Source: Nonomuraea indica
GTDB taxonomy: Bacteria > Actinomycetota > Actinomycetes > Streptosporangiales > Streptosporangiaceae
Assembly: GCF_002850745.1 (NCBI RefSeq)
Contig: NZ_KZ559475.1
Location: forward strand, 92,196 to 156,195
Length of the DNA: 64,000 nt
Direction: 5' to 3'
Shown here: one piece after another, positions 38,768-48,020 of the stretch
Layout: the number at the start of each line of letters is the position of its first letter
How positions within the stretch are numbered: the stretch's first letter is position 1
Program-made: the position numbers and the translations under genes
Notes under the pieces: model-generated
Database searches by the model: none
Told to the model about the DNA's origin: nothing
What the model saw: only the letters and a program-made list of their open reading frames with translations

Positions 38768-39793
38768 ATGACGCCCGACGAAGCGCTGCGCGAGATCGCC
38801 TTCCTGCTGGAGCGCGCGGGGGAGCCGACCTACCGCGTGCGCGCCTTCCGTCGCGCCTCCGCCGTGGTCGGCGACCTGCCGCCCGGCGAGCTGGAACGGC
38901 TCGCCGGCTCCGGCGGACTGCCCGGCCTGCCCGGCATCGGCAAGGTCACCGCCCTGGTGATCAGCGAGGCGCTCGCCGGGCAGGTGCCCACCTACCTGCG
39001 CCGGCTGCGCGACACCGCCGGCGCCGACCTGGACGAGGAGACGGCCGCGCTGCGCACCGCGCTCCGCGGCGACCTGCACAGCCACTCCGACTGGTCCGAC
39101 GGCGGCTCGCCGATCGAGGAGATGGCCGAGACGGCCCGCGCGCTCGGCCACGACTACTGGGCGCTGACCGACCACTCGCCGCGCCTGACCGTCGCCCGCG
39201 GACTGCCGCCCGACCGGCTGCGCCGCCAGCTCGACGAGGTGGCCCGGCTCAACGAGCACCTCGCCCCGTTCAGGATCCTGACCGGCATCGAGGTCGACAT
39301 CAACCCCGACGGCACGCTCGACCAGGAGCCCGCGCTGCTGCGCCGGCTCGACGTCGTCGTGGCCAGCGTCCACTCCAAGCTGCGCATGGAGCGCGAGGAG
39401 ATGACCCGCCGCATGGTGACCGCGATCGCCGACCCCGACGTCGACGTGCTCGGCCACTGCACCGGGCGTGTCGTACGCGGCGACGGCAGGCGGGGCGGGC
39501 GGCGGCCCGAGTCGGAGTTCGACGCCGAGGTGGTCTTCGAGGCGTGCCGCCGCTTCGGCGTGGCCGTGGAGGTCAACTCCCGGCCCGACCGGCTCGACCC
39601 GCCCAAGCGGCTGCTGCGGCTGGCGTACGAGACGGGGTGCCACTTCGCGATCGACTCCGACGCGCACGCGCCGGGGCAGCTCGACTGGCAGCGGTTCGGC
39701 TGCGAACGGGTGGCGCTGTGCGGGATCCCGGCGGAGCGCGTCGTCAACACCTGGCCCCTCGCCGACCTCCTCGCCTGGACCGCCCGCCGCTGA
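38768..39793 (+). CDS. PHP-domain protein with polymerase-X-like helix-hairpin-helix N-terminus
   Basis: A 341-residue protein. Residues 1-95 resemble the HhH region of family X polymerases (YRVRAFRRASAVV, LPGIGKVTALVISEAL). Residues 105-335 form a PHP metalloesterase domain with metal ligands in GDLHSHSDWSDGG, TDHSP, GIEVDI, VHSK, GHCTGR and IDSDAH. No polymerase palm or fingers. Likely a phosphoesterase or 3'-5' exonuclease acting on DNA ends or nucleotides. ATG start; divergent from the YgiB-like gene. Confidence 0.87.
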   Translation: MTPDEALREIAFLLERAGEPTYRVRAFRRASAVVGDLPPGELERLAGSGGLPGLPGIGKVTALVISEALAGQVPTYLRRLRDTAGADLDEETAALRTALRGDLHSHSDWSDGGSPIEEMAETARALGHDYWALTDHSPRLTVARGLPPDRLRRQLDEVARLNEHLAPFRILTGIEVDINPDGTLDQEPALLRRLDVVVASVHSKLRMEREEMTRRMVTAIADPDVDVLGHCTGRVVRGDGRRGGRRPESEFDAEVVFEACRRFGVAVEVNSRPDRLDPPKRLLRLAYETGCHFAIDSDAHAPGQLDWQRFGCERVALCGIPAERVVNTWPLADLLAWTARR

Positions 39794-40255
39794 CGCCCCG
39801 GGACACGGGGCCGGAGGAAGCCCCGGCGCACCGCCCTCGCCGCCGGGGCGCGGGCCTCCGCGAGTGAGGTCGATGAATCTTCCACCCGGCTCTGGGGGGA
39901 CGGTCTGCCGGTTCTGGCGCTGGGCGCGGGCGGTCTAACGGTGAGCTGTGGGGTCCGGGGCGGACGGTCTGCGGTGGGCACCGGGGTGCGGAGCGGCCGG
40001 TCCATGGCGGGCGCCGGTGTCCGGGGCGGCCGTCCTGGCGGGTGTCGGTGTCCGGGAGGCCGGTCCGTGGCGGGCTCTGGTGTCGGCGCGTGGCCGCGGG
40101 GGAGGGCGCAGGGGAGATCGGCGAAGCGGTGGGCGGGAGAGGGCGAGTGGCGAACTGGCGAGGCGGTCAGACAGGGGTGGCGCGGTGGTGACGGGCCGGT
40201 GGCCCTGGCCGGGCGGGGCGCGCGATTGTCGGTGGCCGAGCGTACCGTCCGGACT
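39794..40255. other. Gene-free stretch with degenerate 30-33-bp repeats
   Basis: Between about 39975 and 40092 there are three or four diverged copies of a unit like GGCCGGTCC(A/G)TGGCGGG...GGTGTC(C)GG. The frame of the next gene stays open through here, but the Gly/Arg-rich translation reflects the repeats. I see no separate gene. Confidence 0.5.
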
Positions 40256-40975
40256 GTGAACCGTACCGACCGGCTGTACGCGCTCGTCGAGGACCTCCGC
40301 GCGATCTCCCCACGCTGCCGCTCCGCGCGCGAGCTCGCCGAGCGGTTCGAGGTGAGCGTCCGCACCATCGAGCGCGACATCGTCGCGCTGCAGGAGTCGG
40401 GAGTGCCGATCTACGCCGAGCCTGGGCGCAGGGGCGGCTACGCCCTCGACAAGCGGATGTCGCTCCCGCCGCTCAACTTCACCCCCGCGGAGGCGGTGGC
40501 GATCGCCGTGGCGCTCAGCCGGGCGGGCGACCAGCCGTTCGGCAGGCAGGCGCGCAGCGCGTTACGCAAGGTGGTGGCGGCCATGCCGGGCCGGGAGGGC
40601 GAGCTGGCCAGGGAGCTGGCGCGCAGGGTCCAGCTGATCGCCGAGCCGGGCGGCGCCGCGCGGCCGCTGGGCGCCGAGGGCGTGCAGCGCGCGATCGAGG
40701 AGGCGCTGCTGCGCCGCCGGGTGCTCAAGCTCGACTACGCCGACGCCAAGGGGGCGCTCACCTCGCGCGAGGTGGAGCCGGGGGTGTTCCTGGGCGGGCG
40801 GGGCGGCTTCTGGTATCTCGTGGCCTGGTGCCGCCTGCGCGGCGACGTGCGCGTCTTCCGGCTCGATCGCATCGCCGGCGCGGCGGTCACCGAGGAGCGC
40901 TGTCCCGACCGGCCCGTCGAGAGGTTCGCCACGGACGCCCCCGAGTTGATCGTCCAGGGGGCTGTCCTTGATTGA
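40256..40975 (+). CDS. WYL-domain (YafY-type) transcriptional regulator
   Basis: A 239-residue regulator. The N-terminal HTH_11 winged helix (RTDRLYALVEDLRA, SARELAERFEVSVRTIERDIVAL, RRGGYALD) precedes a WYL-type ligand domain (LKLDYADAKGALTSREVEP, FWYLVAWCRLRGDVRVFRLDRI). I chose the GTG at 40256 because homologs begin NRTDRLYAL; upstream frame is repeat-derived. It probably controls the VOC gene 92 bases downstream. Confidence 0.87.
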   Translation: MNRTDRLYALVEDLRAISPRCRSARELAERFEVSVRTIERDIVALQESGVPIYAEPGRRGGYALDKRMSLPPLNFTPAEAVAIAVALSRAGDQPFGRQARSALRKVVAAMPGREGELARELARRVQLIAEPGGAARPLGAEGVQRAIEEALLRRRVLKLDYADAKGALTSREVEPGVFLGGRGGFWYLVAWCRLRGDVRVFRLDRIAGAAVTEERCPDRPVERFATDAPELIVQGAVLD

Positions 40976-41067
40976 GCACATTTGTTCCACAAGTCAAGAG
41001 GAAACACCGACATAGGGTTGTCGCCTCGCCGTTGGATCGTTGTCCTGTTCGAGAAAGTGAGGAAACG

Positions 41068-41427
41068 ATGAACAACACGGTGACCTGGTTCGAGGTGGCG
41101 ACGGCCGACCCTGAGAGCGCCGAGCGCTTCTTCGGCGGGTTGTTCGGCTGGACCTTCGTCCGCGACGAGGGCCCGCTCGACTATCGGCTGATCGGGCACC
41201 CCGGTGGCGAGGGCCCGGTGGGTGGCCTGTTCAACACCCGGGGTGAGTTCCCCGACCACGCGGTCTTCCACGTGCATGTGGCCGACGTCGAGGAGACCTG
41301 CCGCCAGACGGAGGAGCTCGGCGGCAAGGTCGTCATGAAAGTCATCGACGACGGCGCCGGCACCGACTTCGCCTACCTTCGCGACACGTCGGGCAGCCTT
41401 TTCGGAATCTTCCACCGGAGGTCCTGA
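41068..41427 (+). CDS. VOC-fold (glyoxalase-like) protein
   Basis: A 119-residue single VOC module: VTWFEVATADPESAERFFGGLFGW at the start, FHVHVADVEETCRQTEELGG in the middle, and a DTSGSLFGIFHR end typical of the PhnB/Glo_EDI_BRP-like subgroup. The ATG at 41068 follows GTGAGGAAAC. Placed behind a WYL regulator, a pairing frequent in actinomycetes. Substrate unknown. Confidence 0.85.
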   Translation: MNNTVTWFEVATADPESAERFFGGLFGWTFVRDEGPLDYRLIGHPGGEGPVGGLFNTRGEFPDHAVFHVHVADVEETCRQTEELGGKVVMKVIDDGAGTDFAYLRDTSGSLFGIFHRRS

Positions 41428-41857
41428 CCGGGGTGGGGCCCGCGCCGGCGCCTTCCCCGCCGGCCGGGGTCCCGCCCGCACGGGTTCGATGACGGACCCG
41501 TGCACCGGGCCGCGTCACCCGCGGCCCCCGTCCTGGACTCGCCGCCGACCGCCGAGCGGCGGCGCGTCCAGGTTCCGGCCCCGAAATCTCGGGGCCGATG
41601 TTCCGCCCCCGAGCCCCGGCGCCGATATCCCGGTCCCGGACCACAGTCCCGGAACCACGTTTCCGGGCGCGTGGGAAGGGCGACCGCTTGTCCAGTGCCG
41701 TGGGCCCGGGTCCGGTGGTCGTGTGGGTCCGGTGGTCCCGTGGGGTCAGGCGGGCGTGCAGGTGCTGCATGTCGAGCGTACGCACCGGCCGGTCGCCCGC
41801 CCAAGTGGTCGTGTGGGGTCGGTCGTCCGTGACAGCACCGGCGGGTGGGCGGGGGCG
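41428..41857. other. Gene-free stretch between convergent genes, with hairpin
   Basis: Contains a 9-bp hairpin with a 4-base loop (CGGCCCCGA/TCGGGGCCG, 41576-41597), a likely terminator. Near 41703-41740 there are short repeats of GTCCGGTGGTC. No gene supported. Confidence 0.5.
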
Positions 41858-42739
41858 TCAGAGGGCGGCCTTCTCCAGCCAACGGTCCAGGAAGGCGCGG
41901 TCGCCGTGAACGGTGAGAGTGTCGGCGAAGCGCCGGCCGTACACCATCAGGAGCAGATCCTTGGCCGGGCCGCGGACCGCGACGTCGGCCTTGTCATGCC
42001 CGTGGACGCAGGTGAGCGCCCCGTCGGCGCCCTGGGTGAGAGTCCATTCGCCCGTGATGCCCGACTGCGTGCCCTCACCGGGTGAGACGTCGCCGCCGAA
42101 GCCGCCGCGAGGAGGGCCCGCCTCCGTGGGGTGGTCGTGCGGGCCGGGGTCGGTCGCGTGCAGGTGGAGGGTGGCGCCCGCCGCGTCCAGCTCCGCCAGC
42201 CGGTGGGTGACCCATCGGGCGTACGGCAGGTTGGTGAGCAGCTCGTCGATCGCGTCGAGAGCCACGGCCGGGGGCACGTCCGGTTCGACGCCGAGGGCGA
42301 GCTCGGCGTCGATGCGGTGCACCAGCGCCTCGTAGGCCATCCGGCGGGTCCACCACGCGGCCGAGCGGCCGTGGCCCCACGTCCACACCGGCAGGTCAGG
42401 GTCGGTCGAGCGGAGCGTGGCCAGCAGGCTGCCGGCGCCGTCCGCGAGCCAGGCGGGATCGCCGCTCTGGCCCTCGGCGAGCCCGTTGGGCACCTCGCGC
42501 GACCAGATCCGCTCCTGGAGACGGTGCCGGAAAATGTGGATCACCCACCGGTGCGTGGAGCCCACGTGGGTGACCAGGTCGGAGAGCGTCCAGCCGGGGC
42601 ACGTGGGCACCGGCGTGCCGGGATCGGCCCCGGCGAGCAACTCGGCCAGGCGAGCGGTCTCGTCGCGGATGCGGATCAGATGAGTCTCGGCGGGGCCGGC
42701 CGAGGGCGAGATGTCGGTGGGTCTGCTGTCGGCGCTCAC
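41858..42739 (-). CDS. Maleylpyruvate-isomerase-type (MDMPI/DinB-fold) mycothiol-dependent family protein
   Basis: A 293-residue actinobacterial protein. The N-terminal DinB-like four-helix bundle has the metal-site histidine in DLVTHVGSTHRWV and a second in YEALVHRIDAELALG; PTCPGWTLSDLVTH is the family signature. The C-terminal MDMPI_C/SCP2-like domain spans about 200-290. Likely a mycothiol S-transferase or isomerase, substrate unknown. The GTG at 42739 lies just behind a TAATGT, possibly leaderless; the frame upstream is low complexity. Confidence 0.83.
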   Translation of the reverse strand: MSADSRPTDISPSAGPAETHLIRIRDETARLAELLAGADPGTPVPTCPGWTLSDLVTHVGSTHRWVIHIFRHRLQERIWSREVPNGLAEGQSGDPAWLADGAGSLLATLRSTDPDLPVWTWGHGRSAAWWTRRMAYEALVHRIDAELALGVEPDVPPAVALDAIDELLTNLPYARWVTHRLAELDAAGATLHLHATDPGPHDHPTEAGPPRGGFGGDVSPGEGTQSGITGEWTLTQGADGALTCVHGHDKADVAVRGPAKDLLLMVYGRRFADTLTVHGDRAFLDRWLEKAAL

Positions 42740-42829
42740 CTGATCGACATTAGGCCACGCCACCGACCGCGTCACGCGGCCGATCGCGTCATGCGCCGAC
42801 CGCCTCGCGCGGCCGATCGCGCCATGTCG

Positions 42830-42860
42830 CCGGTCCCGGGGCGCGTGGCCCCGGGACCGG
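42830..42860 (-). terminator. Terminator of the lipoprotein peptidase gene
   Basis: Perfect 13-bp stem (CCGGTCCCGGGGC with GCCCCGGGACCGG) and loop GCGTG, 12 bases past the gene's stop. Confidence 0.8.
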
Positions 42861-42872
42861 TGCGGACGGCGG

Positions 42873-44369
42873 TCAGGCGGCCGGGCAGCTCGCGTTGCGG
42901 CCCGGCACCTTGCCGTCGAGCAGGTAGCCATCGACGGCCCGCCGGATGCAGGCGCTGCCCGAGGAGTAGGCGCCGTGCCCCTCGCCCTCGTAGGTGACGA
43001 GCGTGGCGGTCTTGAGCTGCCTGGTCAGCCTGGGCGCCCACTGGTACGGCGTGGCGGGGTCGCCCTTGCCGCCGACGACCACGATCGGGGCGGACCCGGT
43101 GGCGTCCACCTCCTTGGCCTCGTTGCTGCCGCGGGCCGGCCAGATGCTGCAGAGCCCGCCCGAACCCTCGCTGCCGAACAGCGGCGAGATGCGCAGCGCG
43201 GCCTGCCAGGTGCCCTCCAGCTGCGCCTCGCCGGGCCGTTCGGCGGTGTCGACGCAGGTGATCGCCGGGAAGCTGGACATCTGCGTGGAGTAGGTGCCGT
43301 CGGGGTTGCGGCCGGTGTAGGAGTCGGCCAGGTACATCAGGGTCTCGCCCCGGCCCTTGATCGCCTGGCTGAGCGCCTTCTCCAGGAACGGCCACGACAG
43401 CTCGGAGTAGAGCGCGGCGGCCACGCCGGTGGAGGCCAGGCCCTGGGTGAGCTGGCGGCCGGTGACCGGCAGCGGCTTCTTGACCAGCCGGTTCATCAGG
43501 CGGTCGACGCCGGCGTTGGCGGCCTGCGTGGTCCTGCCGATCTCACAGCCCTCCTTGACGCACCAGCGCAGGAAGCTGCGGTAGGCGTCCTGGAACCCGC
43601 GCGTCTGGGCCAGGGTGCGCTCGCGGAAGGTGACCGTGGGGTCGAGCGGGGCGTCGAGCACCATGCGGCCCACGTTCTTGGGGAACATGGTGGCGTAGAC
43701 GGCCCCGAGGTGCGTGCCGTACGACATGCCGAGGTAGTTGAGCTTCGCGTCGCCCAGCGCGGCGCGCAGCCGGTCCATGTCGCGGGCGGCGTTGACGGTG
43801 CCCACGTACGGCAGGACCCGGCCGGAGTCGCGCTGGCACAGCCGGGCGAACTCGCGGTTGGCCGCCGTGCTGGCCGCGCGCGTGCGCCGGTTGGCGGGCA
43901 GCGTGTTGAGCGACAGCCACCGGTCCATGTCGGCGCCGGTGCCGCAGCGCACGCCGGCGCTGCGTTCCACGCCACGTGGGTCGAAGCTGATCAGGTCGTA
44001 GCGGGCGCGCAGCGTCGCGAACGACTTGGCGGCCTGGTCCAGGGTGTCGACGCCCGAGCCGCCGGGGCCGCCGAAGTTGAACACCAGCGAGCCCAGCCGC
44101 CGGCTCGGGTCCGTGGCCGCCACCTTGATCAACGCGAGCTGGAGCGTGCCGGCGTCGGGGTTGGCGTAGTCGAGCGGCACGGCCAGCTTCGCGCAGCGGA
44201 CGTTCGGGTCCTGCCGGGCGGGCGGCTGGCCGTCAGGCCGCTTGATGTCCGTGCAGGGGCCCCAGGCGATGGGTGGGACGGTGCCCTTGGGATCGGTGTC
44301 GGGCTTCGCCGTGCCGGCGCAGGCCATGGCGGACACGCTCAGCGTGACAACGGCAAGGACATGACGCAT
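42873..44369 (-). CDS. Alpha/beta-hydrolase lipoprotein peptidase (tripeptidyl aminopeptidase family)
   Basis: A 498-residue exported lipoprotein: signal peptide with a lipobox ending at Cys17 (VSAMAC), then an alpha/beta-hydrolase fold. The oxyanion motif is FNFGGPGGSG, the nucleophile Ser is in GMSYGTHLGA, the Asp in GGKGDPATPY, and the His in GEGHGAYSSGSAC near the C-terminus (TAP-like C-terminal domain). It resembles Streptomyces tripeptidyl aminopeptidases (SlpD/Tap). The ATG at 44369 follows AGGGGGAAG. Confidence 0.9.
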   Translation of the reverse strand: MRHVLAVVTLSVSAMACAGTAKPDTDPKGTVPPIAWGPCTDIKRPDGQPPARQDPNVRCAKLAVPLDYANPDAGTLQLALIKVAATDPSRRLGSLVFNFGGPGGSGVDTLDQAAKSFATLRARYDLISFDPRGVERSAGVRCGTGADMDRWLSLNTLPANRRTRAASTAANREFARLCQRDSGRVLPYVGTVNAARDMDRLRAALGDAKLNYLGMSYGTHLGAVYATMFPKNVGRMVLDAPLDPTVTFRERTLAQTRGFQDAYRSFLRWCVKEGCEIGRTTQAANAGVDRLMNRLVKKPLPVTGRQLTQGLASTGVAAALYSELSWPFLEKALSQAIKGRGETLMYLADSYTGRNPDGTYSTQMSSFPAITCVDTAERPGEAQLEGTWQAALRISPLFGSEGSGGLCSIWPARGSNEAKEVDATGSAPIVVVGGKGDPATPYQWAPRLTRQLKTATLVTYEGEGHGAYSSGSACIRRAVDGYLLDGKVPGRNASCPAA

Positions 44370-44477
44370 GAAACTTCCCCCTAGATGTTTCCGGGGGAAG
44401 TAGTGCCCACAATACGTGAGATCGCGCCAAGAGGGTTGTGGCGGCACGTACCGCGCCGTGGTTCTTTTACGCGGAAA

Positions 44478-44511
44478 GGGTGCCCCCCCGCGAGCCTCGC
44501 GGCGGGCACCC
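44478..44511 (-). terminator. Terminator of aceE
   Basis: A 16-17-bp hairpin with one bulge (GGGTGCCC...GCGAG with CTCGC...GGGCACCC), 15 bases past the aceE stop and followed on the minus strand by TTT. Confidence 0.75.
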
Positions 44512-44526
44512 TGATCCGTGTGCCTG

Positions 44527-47274
44527 TCAGACGCCCATCGACTGGGTGTCGTTGCTCTCGGCGCCACCGGCCTCGGTCACGCCGTTCTTGAGGTGGTAGC
44601 GGGCGATCGCCTCGCGCAGCACCTCGCCGTCGAGCTCGCCCCGCTTGACCAGGCTGGTGAGCACGGCCAGCGTGATCGACGCGGCATCGACGTGGAAGTG
44701 GCGGCGCAGCGCCGAACGGGTGTCGGACAGGCCGAACCCGTCGGTGCCGAGCGACGACCAGTCACCCGGAACCCACTGGGCGATCTGGTCCTGGACGGCC
44801 TTCATGTAGTCGCTGACGCCCACGAACGGGCCCTGCGCCTGCGAGAGCGCCTGGGTCACGAACGGGACGCGCTTCTCGGCGTCGGGGTTGAGGAGGTTGT
44901 GCTCGTCGCACGCCAGCGCCTCGCGCCGCAGCTCCGTCCAGGAGGTCGCCGACCACACCGCGGCCGACACGCCCCAGTCCTCGGCCAGCATCCGCTGGGC
45001 CTCCATCGCCCACGGCCCGGCCACGCCGGAGGCCAGGATGTTGGCCTTCGGGCCCTGCGTCGCGGGGCCTTCGGCGAACTTGTACAGGCCCTTGAGCAGG
45101 CTCTGCACGTCGAGGTCGGCCGGCTGCGGCGGCTGCTGGTAGGGCTCGTTGTAGACGGTGAGGTAGTAGAAGACGTCCTCGGGCTGGTCGCCGTACATCC
45201 GGCGCAGACCGTCCTTGACGATGTGCGCGATCTCGAACGCCCACGACGGGTCGTAGGACACCGCCGCCGGGTTGGTCGAGGCGATGAGCGGCGTGTGGCC
45301 GTCCTCGTGCTGCAGGCCCTCGCCGTTGAGCGTGGTGCGGCCGGCGGTGGCGCCCAGCAGGAAGCCGCGGCCCATCTGGTCGCCCATCTGCCACATCGAG
45401 TCGCCGGTGCGCTGCCAGCCGAACATCGAGTAGAAGATGTAGATCGGGATCATGTGCTCGCCGTGCGTGGCGTACGAGGTGCCCGCCGCGATCGCCGAGG
45501 CCATCGAGCCCGACTCGCTGATGCCCTCGTGCAGGATCTGGCCCTCGGTCGACTCCTTGTACGACAGCAGCAGCTCCCTGTCGACGGCCTCGTACGTCTG
45601 GCCGTGCGGAGAGTAGATCTTGGCCGTCGGGAACATCGCGTCGAGGCCGAAGGTCCGGGCCTCGTCGGGGATGATCGGCACGAACCGGTGGCCGATCTCC
45701 TTGTCGCGCATGAGGTCCTTCAGCAGGCGCACGAACGCCATCGTGGTGGCGACCTGCTGCTTGCCCGAGCCCTTGCCGAACTGGTCGTAGACCGAGTCGG
45801 CGGGGAGCTTGACCGGCTTGGCGCGCACGACGCGCTTGGGCAGCACGCCGCCGAGGGCCGCGCGGCGCTCCTTCATGTACTGGATCTCGGCGTCGTTCTC
45901 GCCCGGGTGGTAGTAGGGCGGCAGGTCACCTTCGAGCGCGGAGTCGGGGATCGGCAGGTAGAGCCGGTCGCGGAACTCCTTCAGCTCGGCCTTGGTGAGC
46001 TTCTTCATCTGGTGCGTGGCGTTGCGGGCCTCGAAGTCCTTGCCCAGGGTCCAGCCCTTGATGGTCTGGGCGAGGATGACGGTCGGCTGGCCGACGTGCT
46101 CGCGGGCCGCCTTGAACGCCGCGTAGACCTTGTGGTAGTCGTGACCGCCGCGCGACAGCTTGCGGATGTCGTCGTCGCTGAGGTGCTCGACCATCTTGCG
46201 CAGGCGCGGGTCGCCACCGAAGAAGTTGTCGCGGATGTAGCCGCCCGATTCGACCGAGTAGGTCTGGAACTGCCCGTCGGGCGTGGTGTTCATCTGGTTG
46301 ACCAGGACACCGTCGACGTCGGCCGCCAGCAGCGGGTCCCAGTCGCGGCCCCAGACGACCTTGATGACGTTCCAGCCGGCGCCCCGGAAGTAGGACTCCA
46401 GCTCCTGGATGATCTTGCCGTTGCCGCGGACCGGGCCGTCGAGCCGCTGCAGGTTGCAGTTGATGACGAACGTGAGGTTGTCGAGCTCCTCACGGGCGGC
46501 CAGGCCGATCGCGCCGAGCGACTCGGGCTCGTCCATCTCGCCGTCGCCGAGGAACGCCCAGACGTGGCTGCGGCTGGTGTCCTTGATCTGGCGGTTGAGC
46601 AGGTAGCGGTTGAACCGCGCCTGGTAGATCGCGCCGATCGGGCCGAGGCCCATGGAGACGGTCGGGAACTCCCAGAAGTCGGGCATCAACCGCGGGTGCG
46701 GGTAGGAGGGCAGGCCGTGGAAGCCGTGCGACAGCTCCTGCCGGAACGCGTCGAGCTGCGCCTCGTTGAGGCGGCCCTCCAGGTAGGCGCGCGCGTAGAT
46801 GCCGGGAGCGGCGTGGCCCTGGAAGAAGACCTGGTCGCCCGACTCGCCGTGGTCCTTGCCGCGGAAGAAGTGGTTGAAGCCCACCTCGTAGAGCGACGCG
46901 GCGGAGGCGTAGGTCGCGATGTGACCGCCGACGTTCGTCCGGGCGTTCGCGCGGGACACCATGACCGCGGCGTTCCAGCGGATGTAGGCGCGGATGCGCC
47001 GCTCGACGTGCTCGTCGCCCGGGAACCACGGCTCCCGCTCCGGCGGGATCGTGTTGATGTAGTCGGTGCTGCGCAGGCCCGGCACGCCGACCTGGTGCTC
47101 GCGGGCCCGCTCCAGCATGCGCAGCATGAGGTAGCGGGCTCTGGTGCGGCCTTCGGTCTTGACGACGTTGTCGAGAGACTCGAGCCACTCGTTGGTCTCA
47201 CTGGGATCGACATCAGGCAGCTGGCTGGGTAGGCCGTCGCTGATGATCGAGAAACGCTGGCGTCCGGAAGCCAC
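44527..47274 (-). CDS. aceE: Pyruvate dehydrogenase E1 component (homodimeric type)
   Basis: Thiamine-diphosphate enzyme that decarboxylates pyruvate for acetyl-CoA synthesis. The 915-residue length is typical. The ThDP motif runs from GDGEMDE to NCNLQRLDG; GKDHGESGDQVFFQGHAAPGIYARA and the C-terminal SATSWTELRREAL are family hallmarks. The GTG at 47274 starts VASGRQRFSIISDGLPSQLPD. Acetyl-CoA from this enzyme feeds the fatty acid genes 12 kb away. The order aceE, then divergent DUF3052 and AhpE, is shared with Streptomyces. Confidence 0.94.
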   Translation of the reverse strand: MASGRQRFSIISDGLPSQLPDVDPSETNEWLESLDNVVKTEGRTRARYLMLRMLERAREHQVGVPGLRSTDYINTIPPEREPWFPGDEHVERRIRAYIRWNAAVMVSRANARTNVGGHIATYASAASLYEVGFNHFFRGKDHGESGDQVFFQGHAAPGIYARAYLEGRLNEAQLDAFRQELSHGFHGLPSYPHPRLMPDFWEFPTVSMGLGPIGAIYQARFNRYLLNRQIKDTSRSHVWAFLGDGEMDEPESLGAIGLAAREELDNLTFVINCNLQRLDGPVRGNGKIIQELESYFRGAGWNVIKVVWGRDWDPLLAADVDGVLVNQMNTTPDGQFQTYSVESGGYIRDNFFGGDPRLRKMVEHLSDDDIRKLSRGGHDYHKVYAAFKAAREHVGQPTVILAQTIKGWTLGKDFEARNATHQMKKLTKAELKEFRDRLYLPIPDSALEGDLPPYYHPGENDAEIQYMKERRAALGGVLPKRVVRAKPVKLPADSVYDQFGKGSGKQQVATTMAFVRLLKDLMRDKEIGHRFVPIIPDEARTFGLDAMFPTAKIYSPHGQTYEAVDRELLLSYKESTEGQILHEGISESGSMASAIAAGTSYATHGEHMIPIYIFYSMFGWQRTGDSMWQMGDQMGRGFLLGATAGRTTLNGEGLQHEDGHTPLIASTNPAAVSYDPSWAFEIAHIVKDGLRRMYGDQPEDVFYYLTVYNEPYQQPPQPADLDVQSLLKGLYKFAEGPATQGPKANILASGVAGPWAMEAQRMLAEDWGVSAAVWSATSWTELRREALACDEHNLLNPDAEKRVPFVTQALSQAQGPFVGVSDYMKAVQDQIAQWVPGDWSSLGTDGFGLSDTRSALRRHFHVDAASITLAVLTSLVKRGELDGEVLREAIARYHLKNGVTEAGGAESNDTQSMGV

Positions 47275-47828
47275 TGGGTCTCGCCTTCCGAGGATGACTG
47301 ATGTCTGGTCTGGTCGCCTTCCATCCTGGTCGCTGGTCGTAGAAAGTGCATCTCTACTGACCGGTAACCAAGACGTCCCCGCTGGCAGGGCGGCTAGTGG
47401 TGGCCTAGACCACCGATGGTAGGACGAATCCGAGGCCAAGGTTACATTGGGCCGTCAATTTAACAAGTCCGGAAAACCTTGGAAATTTCGCCCTCATGTC
47501 TGGAGTATCCCCCGGAGGAGAACAGCCGTCACCAGCGGGGGACTCAGGGCGTCGCGCGAGTCTAGCCGGACGCCTTCCGTGACCTTTTTCCGGGGCGTCC
47601 CACCGCAGGCCGGGGCCCTTTCCCGGCCGGTGGCCGCCGCCGGCCCGGGCGGCCGCCGGCCATGCCCCCGCCGGTGCCGGGCACGGCGCGCGTGACGGAA
47701 GCGCCGGGATCGGCGTCGTCCGGGCGTGTCGGCCCCGACCGTAACGGTTGGGTCAGGATTCGCCTCTCTCTTCGGACGGGCTCGGGCGGCCTCTTTTCGC
47801 GGGGCGCGGGGCGTACGAATGTGGAGGT
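47275..47828. other. Upstream region of aceE, no gene seen
   Basis: 554 bases between divergent aceE and the DUF1918 gene. The part nearest aceE (47330-47520) is noticeably less GC-rich and probably holds its promoter. An inverted repeat CCAAGGTT (47436-47443)/AACCTTGG (47475-47482) flanks an AT-rich core. From 47560 to 47828 the sequence is GC-rich with no supportable coding region. Confidence 0.4.
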
Positions 47829-48011
47829 ATGAATGCGACGGTAGGCGACCGGCTCCTCGTCCACGGCAACACCGTGGGCGAACGGGACCGGAGCGGGGTC
47901 ATCCTCGAGGTGCAGGGCCCCAACGGCGGCCCGCCCTACATCGTGCGGTTCGACGACGGGCACACCGGGCTGGTCTTTCCCGGTCCGGACGCCGTCGTCG
48001 TGCCTCAGTAG
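47829..48011 (+). CDS. DUF1918 family small protein
   Basis: A 60-residue SH3-like beta protein: NATVGDRLLVHGNTVGERDRSG, then ILEVQGPNGGPPYIVRFDDGHTGLVFPGPDA, the actinobacterial DUF1918 pattern. The ATG follows GGAGGT. It lies 9 bases before the yjbQ-type gene, so probably co-transcribed. Function unknown. Confidence 0.85.
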   Translation: MNATVGDRLLVHGNTVGERDRSGVILEVQGPNGGPPYIVRFDDGHTGLVFPGPDAVVVPQ

Positions 48012-48020
48012 AATTCTCGT

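Noticed and set aside
39941..40255. Longer start for the WYL regulator
   Set aside because: The extra 105 residues are Gly/Arg-rich translations of degenerate repeats; homologs begin near the GTG at 40256.
47447..47695. 82-residue open frame upstream of the DUF1918 gene
   Set aside because: It overlaps the AT-richer aceE upstream region, ends in Arg/Pro low complexity and has no ribosome site.
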